A stretch of DNA of 64,000 nt from Novosphingobium mathurense. GTDB lineage: Bacteria > Pseudomonadota > Alphaproteobacteria > Sphingomonadales > Sphingomonadaceae. Below the pieces are notes generated by a model that was not told the DNA's origin, did not search any database, and saw nothing but the letters and a program-made list of their open reading frames with translations. The position numbers and the translations under genes are program-made. Below, one piece after another: positions 26,234-36,173 of this stretch. How positions within the stretch are numbered: position 1 is the stretch's first letter; each line of letters begins with the position of its first letter. The stretch covers positions 1,054,001 through 1,118,000 of the forward strand of contig NZ_FVZE01000001.1 of assembly GCF_900168325.1 (NCBI RefSeq), in the 5' to 3' direction.

Positions 26234-27835
26234 TCAGGCGGCCACGGGCGCTGCCTTGCGCACGCCTTCATCGACGTGGTCTTCGAACTGCTCGAAGTTG
26301 TCGATGAACTGCTTGACCAGGGTCTGAGCGGTCTTGTCATACTCGGCGACATCGGCCCAGGCACCGCGCGGATCGAGCAGCTTGCTGTCAACGCCTGCCA
26401 CGGCGACCGGAACCTCGAAGCCGAAGTTCGGGTCTTCCTTGAACTCGGCATTGTTGAGGCTGCCGTCGAGCGCGGCGTTGAGCAGGGCCCGGGTCGCCTT
26501 GATCGGCATGCGCTTGATGCCTTCCATGGTGGCCTTGCCGCCCGACCAGCCGGTGTTGACGAGCCAGCACTTCACGCCGCCCTTGGCGATACGCTCCTTG
26601 AGGAGGTTGCCGTAAACGGTGGGATGACGCGGCATGAACGGCGCGCCGAAGCAGGTCGAGAAAGCCGCTTCCGGTTCGGTCACACCGATTTCGGTACCGG
26701 CAACGCGCGCGGTGTATCCAGAAAGGAAGTGATACATCGCCTGGTCCGGGGTGAGACGCGCGATCGGCGGCAGAACGCCATAGGCATCCGCGGTCAGGAA
26801 GATGATGTTCTTCGGAACCGGGCCGAGGTTCTTCTCCGAAGAATTCGGAATGAAGTCGATCGGGTAGGAACCGCGGCTGTTCTCGGCCAGCGAGTTGTCG
26901 TCGAGGTCGATCTGCCGGGTAACCGGATCGATCACCACGTTTTCGAGCACGGTGCCGAAACGCTTGGTGGTAGCGAAGATCTCCGGTTCGGCTTCGGCCG
27001 AAAGGCGGATCATCTTGGCGTAGCAGCCGCCTTCGAAGTTGAACACGGCCGTGTCGGACCAGCCATGCTCGTCGTCACCGATCAGGGTGCGCGATGCATC
27101 GGCCGAAAGCGTGGTCTTGCCGGTGCCCGAAAGACCGAAGAACACCGCGGTATCGCCATCGGGACCGATATTGGCCGAGCAGTGCATCGGCATGACGCCC
27201 TTGGTCGGCAGCAGGTAGTTGAGGATGCCGAAGACCGACTTCTTCATCTCGCCGGCATAGGCCGTGCCGCCGATCAGGATCAGCTTCTCGGTGAAGTTGA
27301 CCGCGATGACGGTTTCACTGCGGCAGCCATGACGTTCCGGATCGGCGCGGAAGCTGGGCAGGTCGATGATGGTGTATTCCGGCTCGAAACCGTTCAGTTC
27401 TTCTGCGGTGGGACGGACCAACAGGGTGCGGATGAACAGGTTGTGCCAGGCGAATTCGTTGATGACGCGGACATTGACGCGATGCTCGGGCTGCGAGCCG
27501 CCGAACAGGTCGGCCACGTAAAGCTTGTCCTTCTCGGCGACGGCCTTGAGGAAATCTTCCTTGAGGGCGGCAAAATGCGCAGGGGTCATCGGGACGTTGG
27601 TCTTGCCCCACCAGACGGTGTTTTCCGTCTCGGTGTCCTTGACGATGAACTTGTCCTTCGCGGAACGGCCGGTGTGCTTGCCGGTTTCAACGACGAAAGG
27701 ACCGTCTGCAGAAAGCATCCCCTCCCCGTTACCAACTGCGTGCTCAACCAGCGGCGCCGTGCCCAGGTTTGCGAAGATCTCGGCCTCCGTCTCGATGCCT
27801 TGGCGGGCGAGCGGGTAGCTAAGGGAAGCGGTCAA
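26234..27835 (-). CDS. pckA: Phosphoenolpyruvate carboxykinase (ATP)
   Basis: A 533-residue gluconeogenic enzyme that converts oxaloacetate and ATP to phosphoenolpyruvate. The P-loop is [16 protein letters not shown]; the metal and substrate residues lie in [15 protein letters not shown] and [11 protein letters not shown], with [11 protein letters not shown] near the C-terminus. The start is TTG 27835 because GGAGGAG lies 6 bases upstream; the longer frame would translate that ribosome-binding site. It is divergent from chvI, and in related bacteria the ChvG/ChvI system activates pckA, so control from the shared upstream region is likely. Confidence 0.95.
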   Translation of the reverse strand: MTASLSYPLARQGIETEAEIFANLGTAPLVEHAVGNGEGMLSADGPFVVETGKHTGRSAKDKFIVKDTETENTVWWGKTNVPMTPAHFAALKEDFLKAVAEKDKLYVADLFGGSQPEHRVNVRVINEFAWHNLFIRTLLVRPTAEELNGFEPEYTIIDLPSFRADPERHGCRSETVIAVNFTEKLILIGGTAYAGEMKKSVFGILNYLLPTKGVMPMHCSANIGPDGDTAVFFGLSGTGKTTLSADASRTLIGDDEHGWSDTAVFNFEGGCYAKMIRLSAEAEPEIFATTKRFGTVLENVVIDPVTRQIDLDDNSLAENSRGSYPIDFIPNSSEKNLGPVPKNIIFLTADAYGVLPPIARLTPDQAMYHFLSGYTARVAGTEIGVTEPEAAFSTCFGAPFMPRHPTVYGNLLKERIAKGGVKCWLVNTGWSGGKATMEGIKRMPIKATRALLNAALDGSLNNAEFKEDPNFGFEVPVAVAGVDSKLLDPRGAWADVAEYDKTAQTLVKQFIDNFEQFEDHVDEGVRKAAPVAA

Positions 27836-27879
27836 TGTTTTCTCCTCCAAATTGACGCGTCTGCCAGCAGCGATTTTGG

Positions 27880-27927
27880 TCGACGCATCGACAATTCCTG
27901 AAAGGAATCGACCGGCGCATAATCGAC
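27880..27927. promoter_or_regulatory. Four TCGAC repeats in the pckA-chvI divergent promoter region
   Basis: TCGAC occurs at 27880, 27888, 27908 and 27923. In the middle lies the inverted repeat ATTCC-TGAAA-GGAAT (27894-27908). This segment is between the pckA and chvI starts and is a candidate regulator-binding site, plausibly for ChvI. The assignment is inferred from position and repetition only. Confidence 0.4.
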
Positions 27928-28078
27928 ACCTCCTTGTCCGTCAAATCTGTCAAAATTGAAACCTTCGTGCGGCGGATTACCTCGATATGCGAGCTTTTCG
28001 GCTGGACGATTGTCATGCACGCCCCGACCCGCTAACCAGCCCGTTGGAATTTGCAGCAAAGGCAAAATCACCGCGTCC

Positions 28079-28852
28079 ATGGTCGATGCACCTCCATCCA
28101 ACGGTCCTGCGAGCGAAGGGCAGACGCAACCGCCGATCGAGCAGCAGAAGTCGATCGCGCTCGTCGACGATGACCGTAACATCCTGACAACGCTCTCTAT
28201 CAGCCTGCAGGCCGAAGGTTTCGCAACACGCGTCTATACCGACGGGGAAACGGCGCTGAAGGCCTTGCTCGATAATCCGCCGGACCTCGCCATCTTCGAC
28301 ATCAAGATGCCGCGCATGGACGGTTTGCACCTGCTGCAGGCGCTGCGCGAACAGTCAAGCCTACCCGTAATATTTCTTACCTCCAAAGACGAGGAACCCG
28401 ACGAGGCCCTCGGCCTGGCCCTCGGCGCGGACGACTACATCACCAAGCCGTTCAGCCAGCGCCTGCTCGTTGCGCGGATTCGCGCGATCCTGCGCCGCAG
28501 CGAACTGGTGCGCGCAACGCCGGAGGAAGCGGTGCAGGAGAACCTGCCCGAGCCCGTCGTGCGCGGCCGCCTGCGCCTCGACCCGGCCCGCCACCTGGTC
28601 GACTGGGACGACAAGCCGGTTTCGCTCACGGTCACCGAATTCCTGATCCTGGAAGCCATGGCCCTGCGCCCCGGCGTGGTGAAGAGCCGCAACCAGCTCA
28701 TGGACGCAGCCTACAGCGATGACGTCTATGTCGATGACCGCACGATCGACAGCCACATCAAGCGCCTGCGTCGCAAGTTCCGCGCCGTCGATCCCGAATT
28801 CGCCGCCATCGATACGCTGTACGGCGCCGGCTATTCGTTCTCCGATGGCTGA
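28079..28852 (+). CDS. chvI: Response regulator ChvI (OmpR family)
   Basis: A 257-residue regulator. The receiver domain starts near residue 25 ([12 protein letters not shown]), with phosphoacceptor Asp74 in [13 protein letters not shown] and the conserved lysine in DYITKPFSQ. The C-terminal winged helix ends with [17 protein letters not shown] and [11 protein letters not shown], which is characteristic of OmpR/PhoB proteins. The gene order (divergent pckA, then chvG, hprK, rapZ) identifies it as ChvI, a regulator of envelope, acid and carbon responses. Its stop overlaps the chvG start by 8 bases. Confidence 0.92.
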   Translation: MVDAPPSNGPASEGQTQPPIEQQKSIALVDDDRNILTTLSISLQAEGFATRVYTDGETALKALLDNPPDLAIFDIKMPRMDGLHLLQALREQSSLPVIFLTSKDEEPDEALGLALGADDYITKPFSQRLLVARIRAILRRSELVRATPEEAVQENLPEPVVRGRLRLDPARHLVDWDDKPVSLTVTEFLILEAMALRPGVVKSRNQLMDAAYSDDVYVDDRTIDSHIKRLRRKFRAVDPEFAAIDTLYGAGYSFSDG

Positions 28853-30422
28853 ACCGACAGGCAAGCGCCGCAAGCACTCGCTGGCCGCGCGCCTCGGGCT
28901 GTCATGGCGCGTTTCACTCACAGCGCGCATCCTCGCGGTGAACATCATTGCACTTGCCCTGCTGGCTGGCAGCCTGTTCTACATCGACAGCTATCGCCGT
29001 GAACTGCTGGCCGAGCGTTATCGCCTGGCCCAAGCGGAAGCGGAAATCACTGCCAATGCCCTTGCCGGGGAGACACCGGAAAAGCAACGCAAGCTGATCC
29101 GCCGGATCGGCACCAGCCAATCGCTGCGTCTGCGCCTCTTCGGCACGGACGGCAGCCTGCAGATCGACAGCTTCGACCTTGCCCGGCCCTCCTATCGCCT
29201 GATCGACCCGGCCAGCGAACCCTGGCTGCAGGATGCCGCCCGCGCGCTTGATCGCGGCATGGATTTCCTGCTCGGTGCGCCGCCGATTCCCGACTATCGC
29301 GACCCGGCGGACAGCAACGCCGGCGCCTGGCCCGAGATCGCCGCCGCACTGGCCGACGGGCGGACCGAGATCGGCCACAAGGCCGCTCCGGACCAGACCC
29401 CGGTCATCATTGCGGCCACACCCGTCGGCAGCACCGGCATGGCCCTGCTCGTCACCCGCAATGCCCGCGACATCACCGAAAACGTGCGCATGGCGCGCCA
29501 GACCCTGGCGATCATCGTCGGTGCCGCGCTGGCCGTCTCGATCCTGCTTTCGCTGTTTCTGGCCCGCACCATCGTCGAGCCCTTGCGCAAGCTCGTGCGC
29601 GCCGCCGTCCGTGTGCGGCTCGGCCGTGACCGCAGTGTCGTCGTCCCGCGCCTGCCCGACCGCCGCGACGAGATCGGCCTCCTCGCCCGCGCCATTTCGG
29701 ACATGAGCGTGGCCCTGCGCCAGCGTATCGACGCGGTCGAAAGCTTCGCCGCCGATGTCGCGCATGAGCTCAAGAATCCGTTGACTTCGCTCCGCAGCGC
29801 GCTGGAGAGCCTGGACCGCGTCGACAAGCCGGACTTGCGCCGTCAACTCCTCGGCATTGCCAAGGACGACGTGCGCCGGATCGACTTCCTCGTCACCGAG
29901 ATCGCCGATGCAAGCCGCATCGATGCCGAATTGAGCCGAACCGTCTTCGAACCCGTCGACATGGGCCAGATGGTCCGCGGCCTCGTGGCCGAACGCGACC
30001 AGCGGGGCGTCAACGGGACCTGCACCATCGTTATCGGCCGTGAAGGGACCGCTCCGCTCACGGTTGCCGGCGATCCTCCGCGCCTCGAACGCGTGCTGCA
30101 GAACCTGCTCGACAATGCCGTGTCGTTCTCGCCCGATCACGGCACGATCGAAGTGGCCCTCTGTGCGAAGGACAATCGCGTGAAGATCAGCATTTGCGAC
30201 CATGGGCCCGGCATCCCCGCCGATGCGCGCGAGCGGATATTCGAGCGTTTCCATTCACTGCGCCCTTCCGGCGAGGAATTCGGCAAGCACAGTGGGCTGG
30301 GCCTGGCGATCGCCCGAACCATCGTGGAGGCGCATTTCGGCCGGATCTCGGCGAACGACCGGCCCGACGGCGGCCCCGGCGCCAGTATCGAAATTTCCTT
30401 CCCGGCATGGCAGGCCGGATGA
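28845..30422 (+). CDS. chvG: Sensor histidine kinase ChvG
   Basis: A 525-residue inner-membrane kinase. Two transmembrane segments (about residues 27-46 and 218-238) flank a periplasmic sensor domain of about 170 residues, followed by HAMP, then the phosphoacceptor histidine in [13 protein letters not shown]. The ATPase domain has [19 protein letters not shown] and [14 protein letters not shown]. Rhizobial ChvG (ExoS) responds to acid and envelope stress and is held inactive by periplasmic ExoR; no exoR is visible here. Coupled to chvI, and its stop overlaps hprK in ATGA. Confidence 0.93.
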   Translation: MAEPTGKRRKHSLAARLGLSWRVSLTARILAVNIIALALLAGSLFYIDSYRRELLAERYRLAQAEAEITANALAGETPEKQRKLIRRIGTSQSLRLRLFGTDGSLQIDSFDLARPSYRLIDPASEPWLQDAARALDRGMDFLLGAPPIPDYRDPADSNAGAWPEIAAALADGRTEIGHKAAPDQTPVIIAATPVGSTGMALLVTRNARDITENVRMARQTLAIIVGAALAVSILLSLFLARTIVEPLRKLVRAAVRVRLGRDRSVVVPRLPDRRDEIGLLARAISDMSVALRQRIDAVESFAADVAHELKNPLTSLRSALESLDRVDKPDLRRQLLGIAKDDVRRIDFLVTEIADASRIDAELSRTVFEPVDMGQMVRGLVAERDQRGVNGTCTIVIGREGTAPLTVAGDPPRLERVLQNLLDNAVSFSPDHGTIEVALCAKDNRVKISICDHGPGIPADARERIFERFHSLRPSGEEFGKHSGLGLAIARTIVEAHFGRISANDRPDGGPGASIEISFPAWQAG

Positions 30423-30856
30423 CGGCCACCGGCGAACCCATCACGCGGCAAGCGACCTGCGTTGCGATTGACGGGCGCGGCGTGCTGATCGAAGGACCGC
30501 CGGGCAGCGGCAAGACCAGTCTCGCGCTCGAACTGATCGATCGCGGCGCTCTGCTCGTGGGCGATGACGGGGTACTCCTTCGGACCGAAGGCTCGCGCCT
30601 GATTGCCAGCCCGCATCCCCGCACCCGCGGCATGATCGAAGTGCGCAACCTTGGAATCCTCGAGTTTCCCTGCACCGACGGTGTACCGCTTGCACTGGCC
30701 TTGACCCTGGACGCCAAGGCCCCGCGCTTCATCGAGCGAGCCGGGACGCACGAGATCGCCGGAATCGCCTTGCCGCACTTGCGCACCTGGCCGGAAGGCG
30801 GGCCGCTTGCGATCAAGGCCGAACTCGCGCTCAGGCACTTCGGCCTGCATTTCTGA
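30419..30856 (+). CDS. hprK: HPr kinase/phosphorylase, short alphaproteobacterial form
   Basis: A 145-residue protein corresponding only to the C-terminal kinase domain of Gram-positive HprK (about 310 residues). The P-loop is GPPGSGKTS at residues 26-34, and the HprK signature is RGMIEVRNLGI. It phosphorylates or dephosphorylates HPr on a serine; the HPr gene is four genes downstream (92 residues, Ser50). The start ATG 30419 overlaps the chvG stop; an upstream ATG at 30407 is in the same frame. The short form is usual in this class. Confidence 0.88.
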   Translation: MTATGEPITRQATCVAIDGRGVLIEGPPGSGKTSLALELIDRGALLVGDDGVLLRTEGSRLIASPHPRTRGMIEVRNLGILEFPCTDGVPLALALTLDAKAPRFIERAGTHEIAGIALPHLRTWPEGGPLAIKAELALRHFGLHF

Positions 30857-30926
30857 GCTCGGGCATTCAACAGGATCGCGCCACGCCCCCTTTCATTTCC
30901 CGGTCATCGGGCGCAAACAGCCGCAG

Positions 30927-31865
30927 ATGACAGTCGAGTCCGGCAAAGAAGCTCCCGAGGTCGCAAAACAGCGCGTACTCCTGGTTACCGGCATGCTGGG
31001 TGCCGGCAAGACGACAGCCCTGCGCGTGCTCGAAGACCTTGGCTGGGAAATCATCGACAACTTCCCGATCCGCCTGCTCAAGGGCCTGATCGAGACCTCT
31101 CCCGGAGACGGCCACGGCACGCCGCTCGCCATCGGCTTCGACAGCCGCACCCGTGGATTCGATCCGCAGCGGATCATTCGCCAGGTCCAGACCCTGGGCA
31201 AAAGCGGCACGATCGAACTTACGACGCTGTTCCTCGATTGCTCGGGCCGGGAACTGGAGCGTCGCTACAACGAAACGCGGCGGCGCCATCCGCTGGCTTC
31301 GGACGCCCCGGCTTCGACCGGAATCCGGGCCGAGCGCGAACTGCTGACCCCGCTGCGTCGCTGGGCCGACATCCTGCTCGATACCACCGATTTCAGCTCG
31401 AACGACTTGCAGCGCACGATTCGCGAACAGTTCGCCTCGAGCGCACCGAACGAACTGACGGTGACCGTCTCCAGCTTCGGATTTTCGCGCGGGATGCCAC
31501 CTGTCGCCGACCTCGTCTTCGACATGCGCTTCCTCAACAATCCGCATTGGGACACCGATCTGCGGCCGATGACCGGGCAGGATCAACCCGTGGGCGAGTA
31601 CATCCGCAAGGACCCCGCGTTCGACGAGGCATTCAACCGGATTCGCGATCTCGTCCTTTTGTTGCTGCCGCGTTACGCGGCGCAAGGGAAGGCGTACGCC
31701 CACATAGCCTTTGGATGTACCGGAGGGAGACATCGTTCAGTATTCGTTGCCGAACAGTTAGCTGCGGCCTTGCGTCAGAATGGATTTTCCCCCACATTGC
31801 TGCACCGCAACTTGGGCTCGCGAGCAGCCGATCTTCTGGAAGGAGGTCTGCGGCGTGAAGGATAA
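30927..31865 (+). CDS. rapZ: RNase adapter / nucleotide-binding protein RapZ (YvcJ family)
   Basis: A 312-residue P-loop protein. Walker A is GMLGAGKTTAL. The C-terminal domain carries HIAFGCTGGRHRSVFVAEQL, the signature implicated in metabolite or sugar-phosphate sensing. In E. coli, RapZ recruits RNase E to small RNAs that control amino-sugar synthesis; in alphaproteobacteria the role is less clear. The position between hprK and the PTS proteins is conserved. Start ATG 30927, seventy bases after hprK. Confidence 0.9.
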   Translation: MTVESGKEAPEVAKQRVLLVTGMLGAGKTTALRVLEDLGWEIIDNFPIRLLKGLIETSPGDGHGTPLAIGFDSRTRGFDPQRIIRQVQTLGKSGTIELTTLFLDCSGRELERRYNETRRRHPLASDAPASTGIRAERELLTPLRRWADILLDTTDFSSNDLQRTIREQFASSAPNELTVTVSSFGFSRGMPPVADLVFDMRFLNNPHWDTDLRPMTGQDQPVGEYIRKDPAFDEAFNRIRDLVLLLLPRYAAQGKAYAHIAFGCTGGRHRSVFVAEQLAAALRQNGFSPTLLHRNLGSRAADLLEGGLRREG

Positions 31866-31913
31866 CTGGAAAACCCAAGGGCGAATGCAGGTATTTCGGA
31901 GCGCTCTTCCCGC

Positions 31914-32318
31914 ATGATCGGTATGATTCTGGTCACTCACGGCAATCTCGCCGAGGAGTTTGTTCACGCCATGGAACACGTCGTCGGCGATCAGCCGGCG
32001 GTGGAGACCATCTGTATCGGTCCCAATGACGACATGGAAAAGCGCCGCGGGGAGATTGCCGACGCGATCAAGGCGGTCGACAGCGGTGAAGGCGTCATCA
32101 TCCTGACCGACCTGTTCGGCGGCACGCCATCGAACCTCGCCATTTCGCTGATGCAGGCAGGCAAGGTCGAAGTGATCGCCGGTATCAACCTGCCCATGCT
32201 CATCCGCCTCGCCAAGGCGCGCGCCTGCATGCCGGTGCGCGATGCCGTGGCCGCTGCGCGCGATGCCGGACGCAATTACATAACAATAGCTTCGGAATAC
32301 CTGGGACAGGATGCATGA
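31914..32318 (+). CDS. PTS EIIA component, mannose/fructose type (nitrogen-type PTS output)
   Basis: A 134-residue cytoplasmic EIIA-Man domain. The phosphorylated histidine is His9 in ILVTHGNLAEEF, and LTDLFGGTPSNLA is the family motif. No PTS permease is present, so this is a regulatory output domain and not a sugar importer. It receives phosphate from the adjacent HPr; enzyme I is not in the window. Its stop overlaps the HPr start in ATGA. Confidence 0.92.
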   Translation: MIGMILVTHGNLAEEFVHAMEHVVGDQPAVETICIGPNDDMEKRRGEIADAIKAVDSGEGVIILTDLFGGTPSNLAISLMQAGKVEVIAGINLPMLIRLAKARACMPVRDAVAAARDAGRNYITIASEYLGQDA

Positions 32319-32593
32319 TCGATTGCCGTGAGTCGGTGCTCATCGTCAACAAGCGTGGGCTCCACGCACGCGCCAGCGCCAAATTTGTGAACCACGTCGC
32401 CGACCTGCCCGGTTCGGTCACCGTCACCGTCATCAAGGACGGTTCGGAAGCTTCGGGCGGATCGATCCTCGGCCTGATGATGCTCGGGGCCGCCAAGGGC
32501 GACACCATCGAAATTGCCTGTTCCGGCGAAGGTGCCGAAGGTGCGCTCTCGACGCTCGCCTCGCTCGTCAGGGACGGCTTCGGCGAGGATTGA
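32315..32593 (+). CDS. HPr family phosphocarrier protein
   Basis: A 92-residue phosphocarrier. The active histidine is His17 in KRGLHARASAKF, and the regulatory serine is Ser50 in GGSILGLMML, the likely target of the nearby HprK. Presence of both sites supports control by both the EI phosphorelay and HprK. ATGA overlap with EIIA upstream and TTGA overlap with the RNA methyltransferase downstream. Confidence 0.93.
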   Translation: MIDCRESVLIVNKRGLHARASAKFVNHVADLPGSVTVTVIKDGSEASGGSILGLMMLGAAKGDTIEIACSGEGAEGALSTLASLVRDGFGED

Positions 32594-33408
32594 AGCCAGT
32601 GGCCACGCGCCGCACGATTACCGGATTTTCCAACCCGCTGGTCAAGTTCCTGCGCTCGCTGCGCGAGAAAAAGCACCGCAAGCGGGAAAAGCGCTTCCTT
32701 GCCGAAGGATTGCGCCTGCTGACCGATGCGCGCGAATGCGGGATCGTGCCCGAGATGCTGGTCATGGCGACCGGCCGCGATCCGCACCCGCTGCTCGACG
32801 CGCTTGAAGACGCCGTGGCCGCAGCGGGCGGCGAGATCGTCGAGATGGACGTCGATATCCTCGCAAAGGTCACCGGCAAGGACAATCCGCAGGCCGTCGC
32901 CGGAGTCTTCGCCGAATTCGACACGCGCATCGCCAATGTCGACCGCCGCGCCGCGCCGATCTGGCTGGTCGCGCAGGCGCTGCGCGATCCGGGCAATCTC
33001 GGCACGATGCTGCGTACCGGCGATGCAGTCGGCGCAGGCGGCCTGATCCTGATCGACGATTGCGCCGACCCGTTCTCGGTGGAGGCCGTGCGTGCCAGCA
33101 TGGGCGCAATCTTCACGCAGAAGCTCGCCATCGCGCGCTGGGACGAATTCATCGCATGGCTGCGCGAGGACGAAGGCCAACTCGTCGCCGCATCGCTGCG
33201 CGATCCAACCGATTATCGCGAGGCGCCTTACGCCGCGCCGTGCTTCCTCATGGTCGGCAACGAGTCGCAGGGGCTACCGCGCGAATACGAGAATGCATGC
33301 GACCTGCGCGTGACCATCCCGATGCGTGGCCGGGCCGACAGCCTCAATGCCGCGGTTGCCGGTGCAGTTCTTGCCTATGAAGCACTGGCGCATCTGGACA
33401 GGTCCTGA
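32590..33408 (+). CDS. TrmH/SpoU family RNA 2'-O-methyltransferase
   Basis: A 272-residue SPOUT-class methyltransferase. The N-terminal substrate-binding domain has SNPLVKFLRSLREKKHRK and RFLAEGLRLL. The knot domain motifs are ALRDPGNLGTMLRTGDAVGA, LMVGNESQGLP and IPMRGRADSLNAAVAGAVL. It methylates rRNA or tRNA ribose; the exact site cannot be told from sequence. The start is TTG 32590 (overlapping the HPr stop) or GTG 32599. It is the last gene of the run from chvI. Confidence 0.88.
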   Translation: MKPVATRRTITGFSNPLVKFLRSLREKKHRKREKRFLAEGLRLLTDARECGIVPEMLVMATGRDPHPLLDALEDAVAAAGGEIVEMDVDILAKVTGKDNPQAVAGVFAEFDTRIANVDRRAAPIWLVAQALRDPGNLGTMLRTGDAVGAGGLILIDDCADPFSVEAVRASMGAIFTQKLAIARWDEFIAWLREDEGQLVAASLRDPTDYREAPYAAPCFLMVGNESQGLPREYENACDLRVTIPMRGRADSLNAAVAGAVLAYEALAHLDRS

Positions 33409-33456
33409 GAACAGGTTCATCCTGCCATCATCAAAGGCCGTTAAGGTGCTGCGACG

Positions 33457-33867
33457 ATGCTACTTCGTTCCGCACTCATTCTGGCCTTGTCTCTCGGCGC
33501 CGCGTCCTGCGGTACTGGTCCCAAGGCCGACGTCCAGCTCAAGGGGAGCGCCTGGCGCTTTGCGCTGATCGACGGGAAGCGACCGTCCACCGACGCGGCA
33601 GACCTCGTATTTCTGGGCAGCAAAATTCGCGTCCAGATCGGCTGCAACCTCATGGAGGGCCGCTGGCACGTCGAGGATGACCGCCTCGTCGCCGCCTCGC
33701 TGAACCAGTCGGAAGTTCCGTGCAGCAAGCCTGTCTGGGGACAGGAAAAGGCGGTGATCGCTCTCCTCGTCGCCACCCCGCGCCTTGCGGTAGACGACGA
33801 TCGCATGATCATCCAGTCCAGCGGTCACACCGCCGAACTGGTCCGCGACCTCCAGACTGCGAAGTAG
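33457..33867 (+). CDS. META domain lipoprotein
   Basis: A 136-residue exported protein. The N-terminus MLLRSALILALSLGAASCGT has a lipobox with Cys18. The rest matches the META/HslJ fold (KGSAWRFALIDGKRP, IGCNLMEGRW), a small beta domain found in heat-shock and motility-linked proteins. Two further cysteines (in IGCN and EVPCSK) could form a disulfide in the periplasm. It converges on rmuC with a 3-base gap. Confidence 0.75.
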   Translation: MLLRSALILALSLGAASCGTGPKADVQLKGSAWRFALIDGKRPSTDAADLVFLGSKIRVQIGCNLMEGRWHVEDDRLVAASLNQSEVPCSKPVWGQEKAVIALLVATPRLAVDDDRMIIQSSGHTAELVRDLQTAK

Positions 33868-33870
33868 TGC

Positions 33871-35418
33871 CTAACCGGCCGCGGCCGGAAGCGCCGGCGT
33901 CTCGGAATCGTCCTCAAGCGAATCGACACCATAGCGCGGCATGGATTCCACCTGCGGCACATCCTCGATCTCGCGCTTGCCGATCTCGATGTGCTTGTCG
34001 CGCAGGCGTTTGCCCGAGGAGAGCACATTGCGTTCGAAGCTGCCGACGAACTTGTTGTAGTTGTTGACCGCACTTTCCAGCCCCGCCCCCACGCGCTTCA
34101 TGTGCTCGGCCGCGACGGCGAGGCGATCGTAGAGCTCGCCGCCCATGCGCCCGATCTCACGCGCCTCGCGGGCAAGACCGTCCTGGCGCCAGACCTGTGC
34201 GACGGTGCGGGCAATCGCGACGAGGTTGGTCGGCGTTGCCAGCAGCACGCGGTTGCGGAAGGCGAAGTCCCAAAGCTCCGGATCGTATTCGAGCGCAGCC
34301 GCCACGAAGTGCTCACCCGGCACGAACATCACGACATAATCCGGCGCATCCTCGAACTGGCTCTGGTAGCTCTTCGCGCCGAGCGTCTGGACGTGGCCCC
34401 GCATCGAGGCGACGTGCTGGCGCAGCGCGCCTTCGCGCGCGATGTCGTCCTGCGCTTCGAAGGCCTCCTGATAGGCATTGAGCGAGACCTTGGCGTCGAT
34501 CACCAGCTTCTTGTGACCGGGGATGTTGACGATGGCATCGGGGCGCAAGCGCCCATCCTCGGTCTCGATCGAATGCTCGGTAATGAAATCGGTGTGTTCG
34601 GACAGCCCGCACTGTTCCAGCACGTTGCGCAGCTGTTGCTCGCCCCAGCGCCCGCGGGCCTTGGGGGCATTGCGCAGCGAATTGCCGAGCCTTGCGGCTT
34701 CCTCGCGCACTTTCTCCTGCCCCTCACGCATCGACTGGATCAGGCCGGTGAGCTGGCCGAACGAATCGACCCGCTTGGCCTCGAGCACCTGCACCTGCTC
34801 CTCGTAGCTCCTCAGGCGGGCACCGACCGGTTCCAGCAGCGAACGGATGCGCTCGGCATTGGCTTTCTCGCTTTCCTCGAAGCGGGCTCCGGCGCGGCGC
34901 AGGAACGCTTCCTGCGCGCCTTCGAGGACCTTGGCCCCGGCATTCTCGAATTCCTTGCGCAAGGCTTCCTGCGCTTGGAGCAGCAGGCGCTTCTGCTCGT
35001 CGAAATTGGCTGTCTTCTCGCGCAGGGTCGCCAGTTCGGAGGCCAGTTCGCGCTGCTCGCGGCGCAAGCCGTCGACAAGCGCTGCATTGTCCGAGCGGAC
35101 CTTGTCGAGCGTGGCGGTCGCTTCACTGCGGACGCGATCCAGCCCAGCACCGGCCTCGGCGCGCAGCTGTTCGATGCGTTCGGCTTGTTCATTGCGCGTC
35201 CGCTCAAGCGCTTCGCCCAGCGCATCGGCGCGACTGGCGCGCTCTTCGGCGCTCGCCAGATCGCGAATCGCGGCGCGGAACTTCTCGTCCAGCTCACGCG
35301 CCTCGCGGTCGCGCGTCTCGAACTGGCTGCGCCACTGCGCACCGGTCCGCGATCCGAAGAACCAGCCCAGCCCCAGTCCGATGACGAGGGCGACGATAGC
35401 GAAAATGATCCCTTCCAT
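33871..35418 (-). CDS. rmuC: DNA recombination protein RmuC
   Basis: A 515-residue protein with an N-terminal membrane helix (EGIIFAIVALVIGLGLGWFF), a coiled coil over about residues 30-220, then the RmuC nuclease-fold domain with VIDAKVSLNAYQEAFEA and YVVMFVPGEHFVAAAL. RmuC limits inversions at short inverted repeats and is implicated in anti-phage and DNA-end processing. The acidic, alanine-rich C-terminal tail follows a segment with the pattern KRLRDKHIEIGKREIED. Probably transcribed from its own promoter or read through from def. Confidence 0.93.
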   Translation of the reverse strand: MEGIIFAIVALVIGLGLGWFFGSRTGAQWRSQFETRDREARELDEKFRAAIRDLASAEERASRADALGEALERTRNEQAERIEQLRAEAGAGLDRVRSEATATLDKVRSDNAALVDGLRREQRELASELATLREKTANFDEQKRLLLQAQEALRKEFENAGAKVLEGAQEAFLRRAGARFEESEKANAERIRSLLEPVGARLRSYEEQVQVLEAKRVDSFGQLTGLIQSMREGQEKVREEAARLGNSLRNAPKARGRWGEQQLRNVLEQCGLSEHTDFITEHSIETEDGRLRPDAIVNIPGHKKLVIDAKVSLNAYQEAFEAQDDIAREGALRQHVASMRGHVQTLGAKSYQSQFEDAPDYVVMFVPGEHFVAAALEYDPELWDFAFRNRVLLATPTNLVAIARTVAQVWRQDGLAREAREIGRMGGELYDRLAVAAEHMKRVGAGLESAVNNYNKFVGSFERNVLSSGKRLRDKHIEIGKREIEDVPQVESMPRYGVDSLEDDSETPALPAAAG

Positions 35419-35495
35419 TCCGGCAGGTTATCCGGAACGTTTCAGGAACGCCAGACCTTCCGGCGAACTATCGACAGGATTGACATCAGGGTGTG

Positions 35496-35522
35496 GGAGC
35501 GGCCCTGTACCCGGGCCGCTCC
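35496..35522. terminator. Perfect 10-bp hairpin after def
   Basis: GGAGCGGCCC and GGGCCGCTCC surround a 7-base loop. The hairpin lies 8 bases beyond the def stop and upstream of rmuC on the same strand. There is no U-tract, so it probably marks a 3' end or attenuates read-through into rmuC. Confidence 0.5.
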
Positions 35523-35529
35523 GCAGCGA

Positions 35530-36099
35530 TCAGGCTGCCTTGCGCAGCTTGTCGAGCTTCTTGAGGACCATCTGGCGCTTCAGGCGCGAGAGGTGGTCGA
35601 TGAACAGGATGCCTTCGAGGTGGTCCATCTCATGCTGGAGGCAGGTGGCCATGAGGTCATCCATGTCCTCTTCGTGGACATTGCCCTCAAGGTCCTGCCA
35701 GCGCGCGCGGATGCGCGAAGGACGCTCGACCTCGGCGTAGATCTCGGGGACCGAGAGGCAGCCTTCCTGATAGACCGAATGCTCTTCGGAAGGATCGAGG
35801 ATTTCCGGGTTGATGAAGACCCGCGGTTCGCGCTTCGTCGGCTGATGCGTGTGGGCATGGCCGCCGTGGGCAGTGCAGACTTCCGGCTCGGCGTCGGGAT
35901 CATCGGGCTGAAGATCGATGACGAGCACACGCAGCGGCACACCGACCTGGATGGCGGCAAGGCCGATGCCCGGGGCATCGTACATCGTCTCGAACATGTC
36001 ATCGACGAGCGTCTTGAGCTCGTCGTCGAACTTTTCGACGGGCGCGGAGACCTGCTTCAGGCGCGGGTCGGGAACTTCTAGGATTTCGCGAATAGCCAT
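35530..36099 (-). CDS. def: Peptide deformylase with histidine-rich insertion
   Basis: A 189-residue metalloenzyme that removes the formyl group from nascent proteins. All three motifs are intact: [10 protein letters not shown] (residues 44-53), EGCLSVPE (112-119, metal cysteine) and QHEMDHLEG (155-163, two metal histidines). Between motifs 1 and 2 there is an insertion of about 25 residues (65-90) containing [12 protein letters not shown], which is absent from E. coli Def and could bind metal. The start is ATG 36099; TTG 36108 is not supported. Confidence 0.95.
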   Translation of the reverse strand: MAIREILEVPDPRLKQVSAPVEKFDDELKTLVDDMFETMYDAPGIGLAAIQVGVPLRVLVIDLQPDDPDAEPEVCTAHGGHAHTHQPTKREPRVFINPEILDPSEEHSVYQEGCLSVPEIYAEVERPSRIRARWQDLEGNVHEEDMDDLMATCLQHEMDHLEGILFIDHLSRLKRQMVLKKLDKLRKAA

Positions 36100-36173
36100 G
36101 TATCGCAAATAAGCGCGAAGCGCGTTTTTCGCAATATTGGCGATGCGCGGGAAATGCGCGGGGCGGCGATTTC

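Noticed and set aside
31914..32593. Sugar-importing PTS operon
   Set aside because: Only EIIA and HPr are present with no EIIB/C permease, so a regulatory phosphorelay is the better reading.
33875..33888. Perfect 14-bp palindrome CCGGCCGCGGCCGG
   Set aside because: It lies inside the last codons of rmuC and is explained by Ala/Gly/Pro codons in GC-rich DNA.
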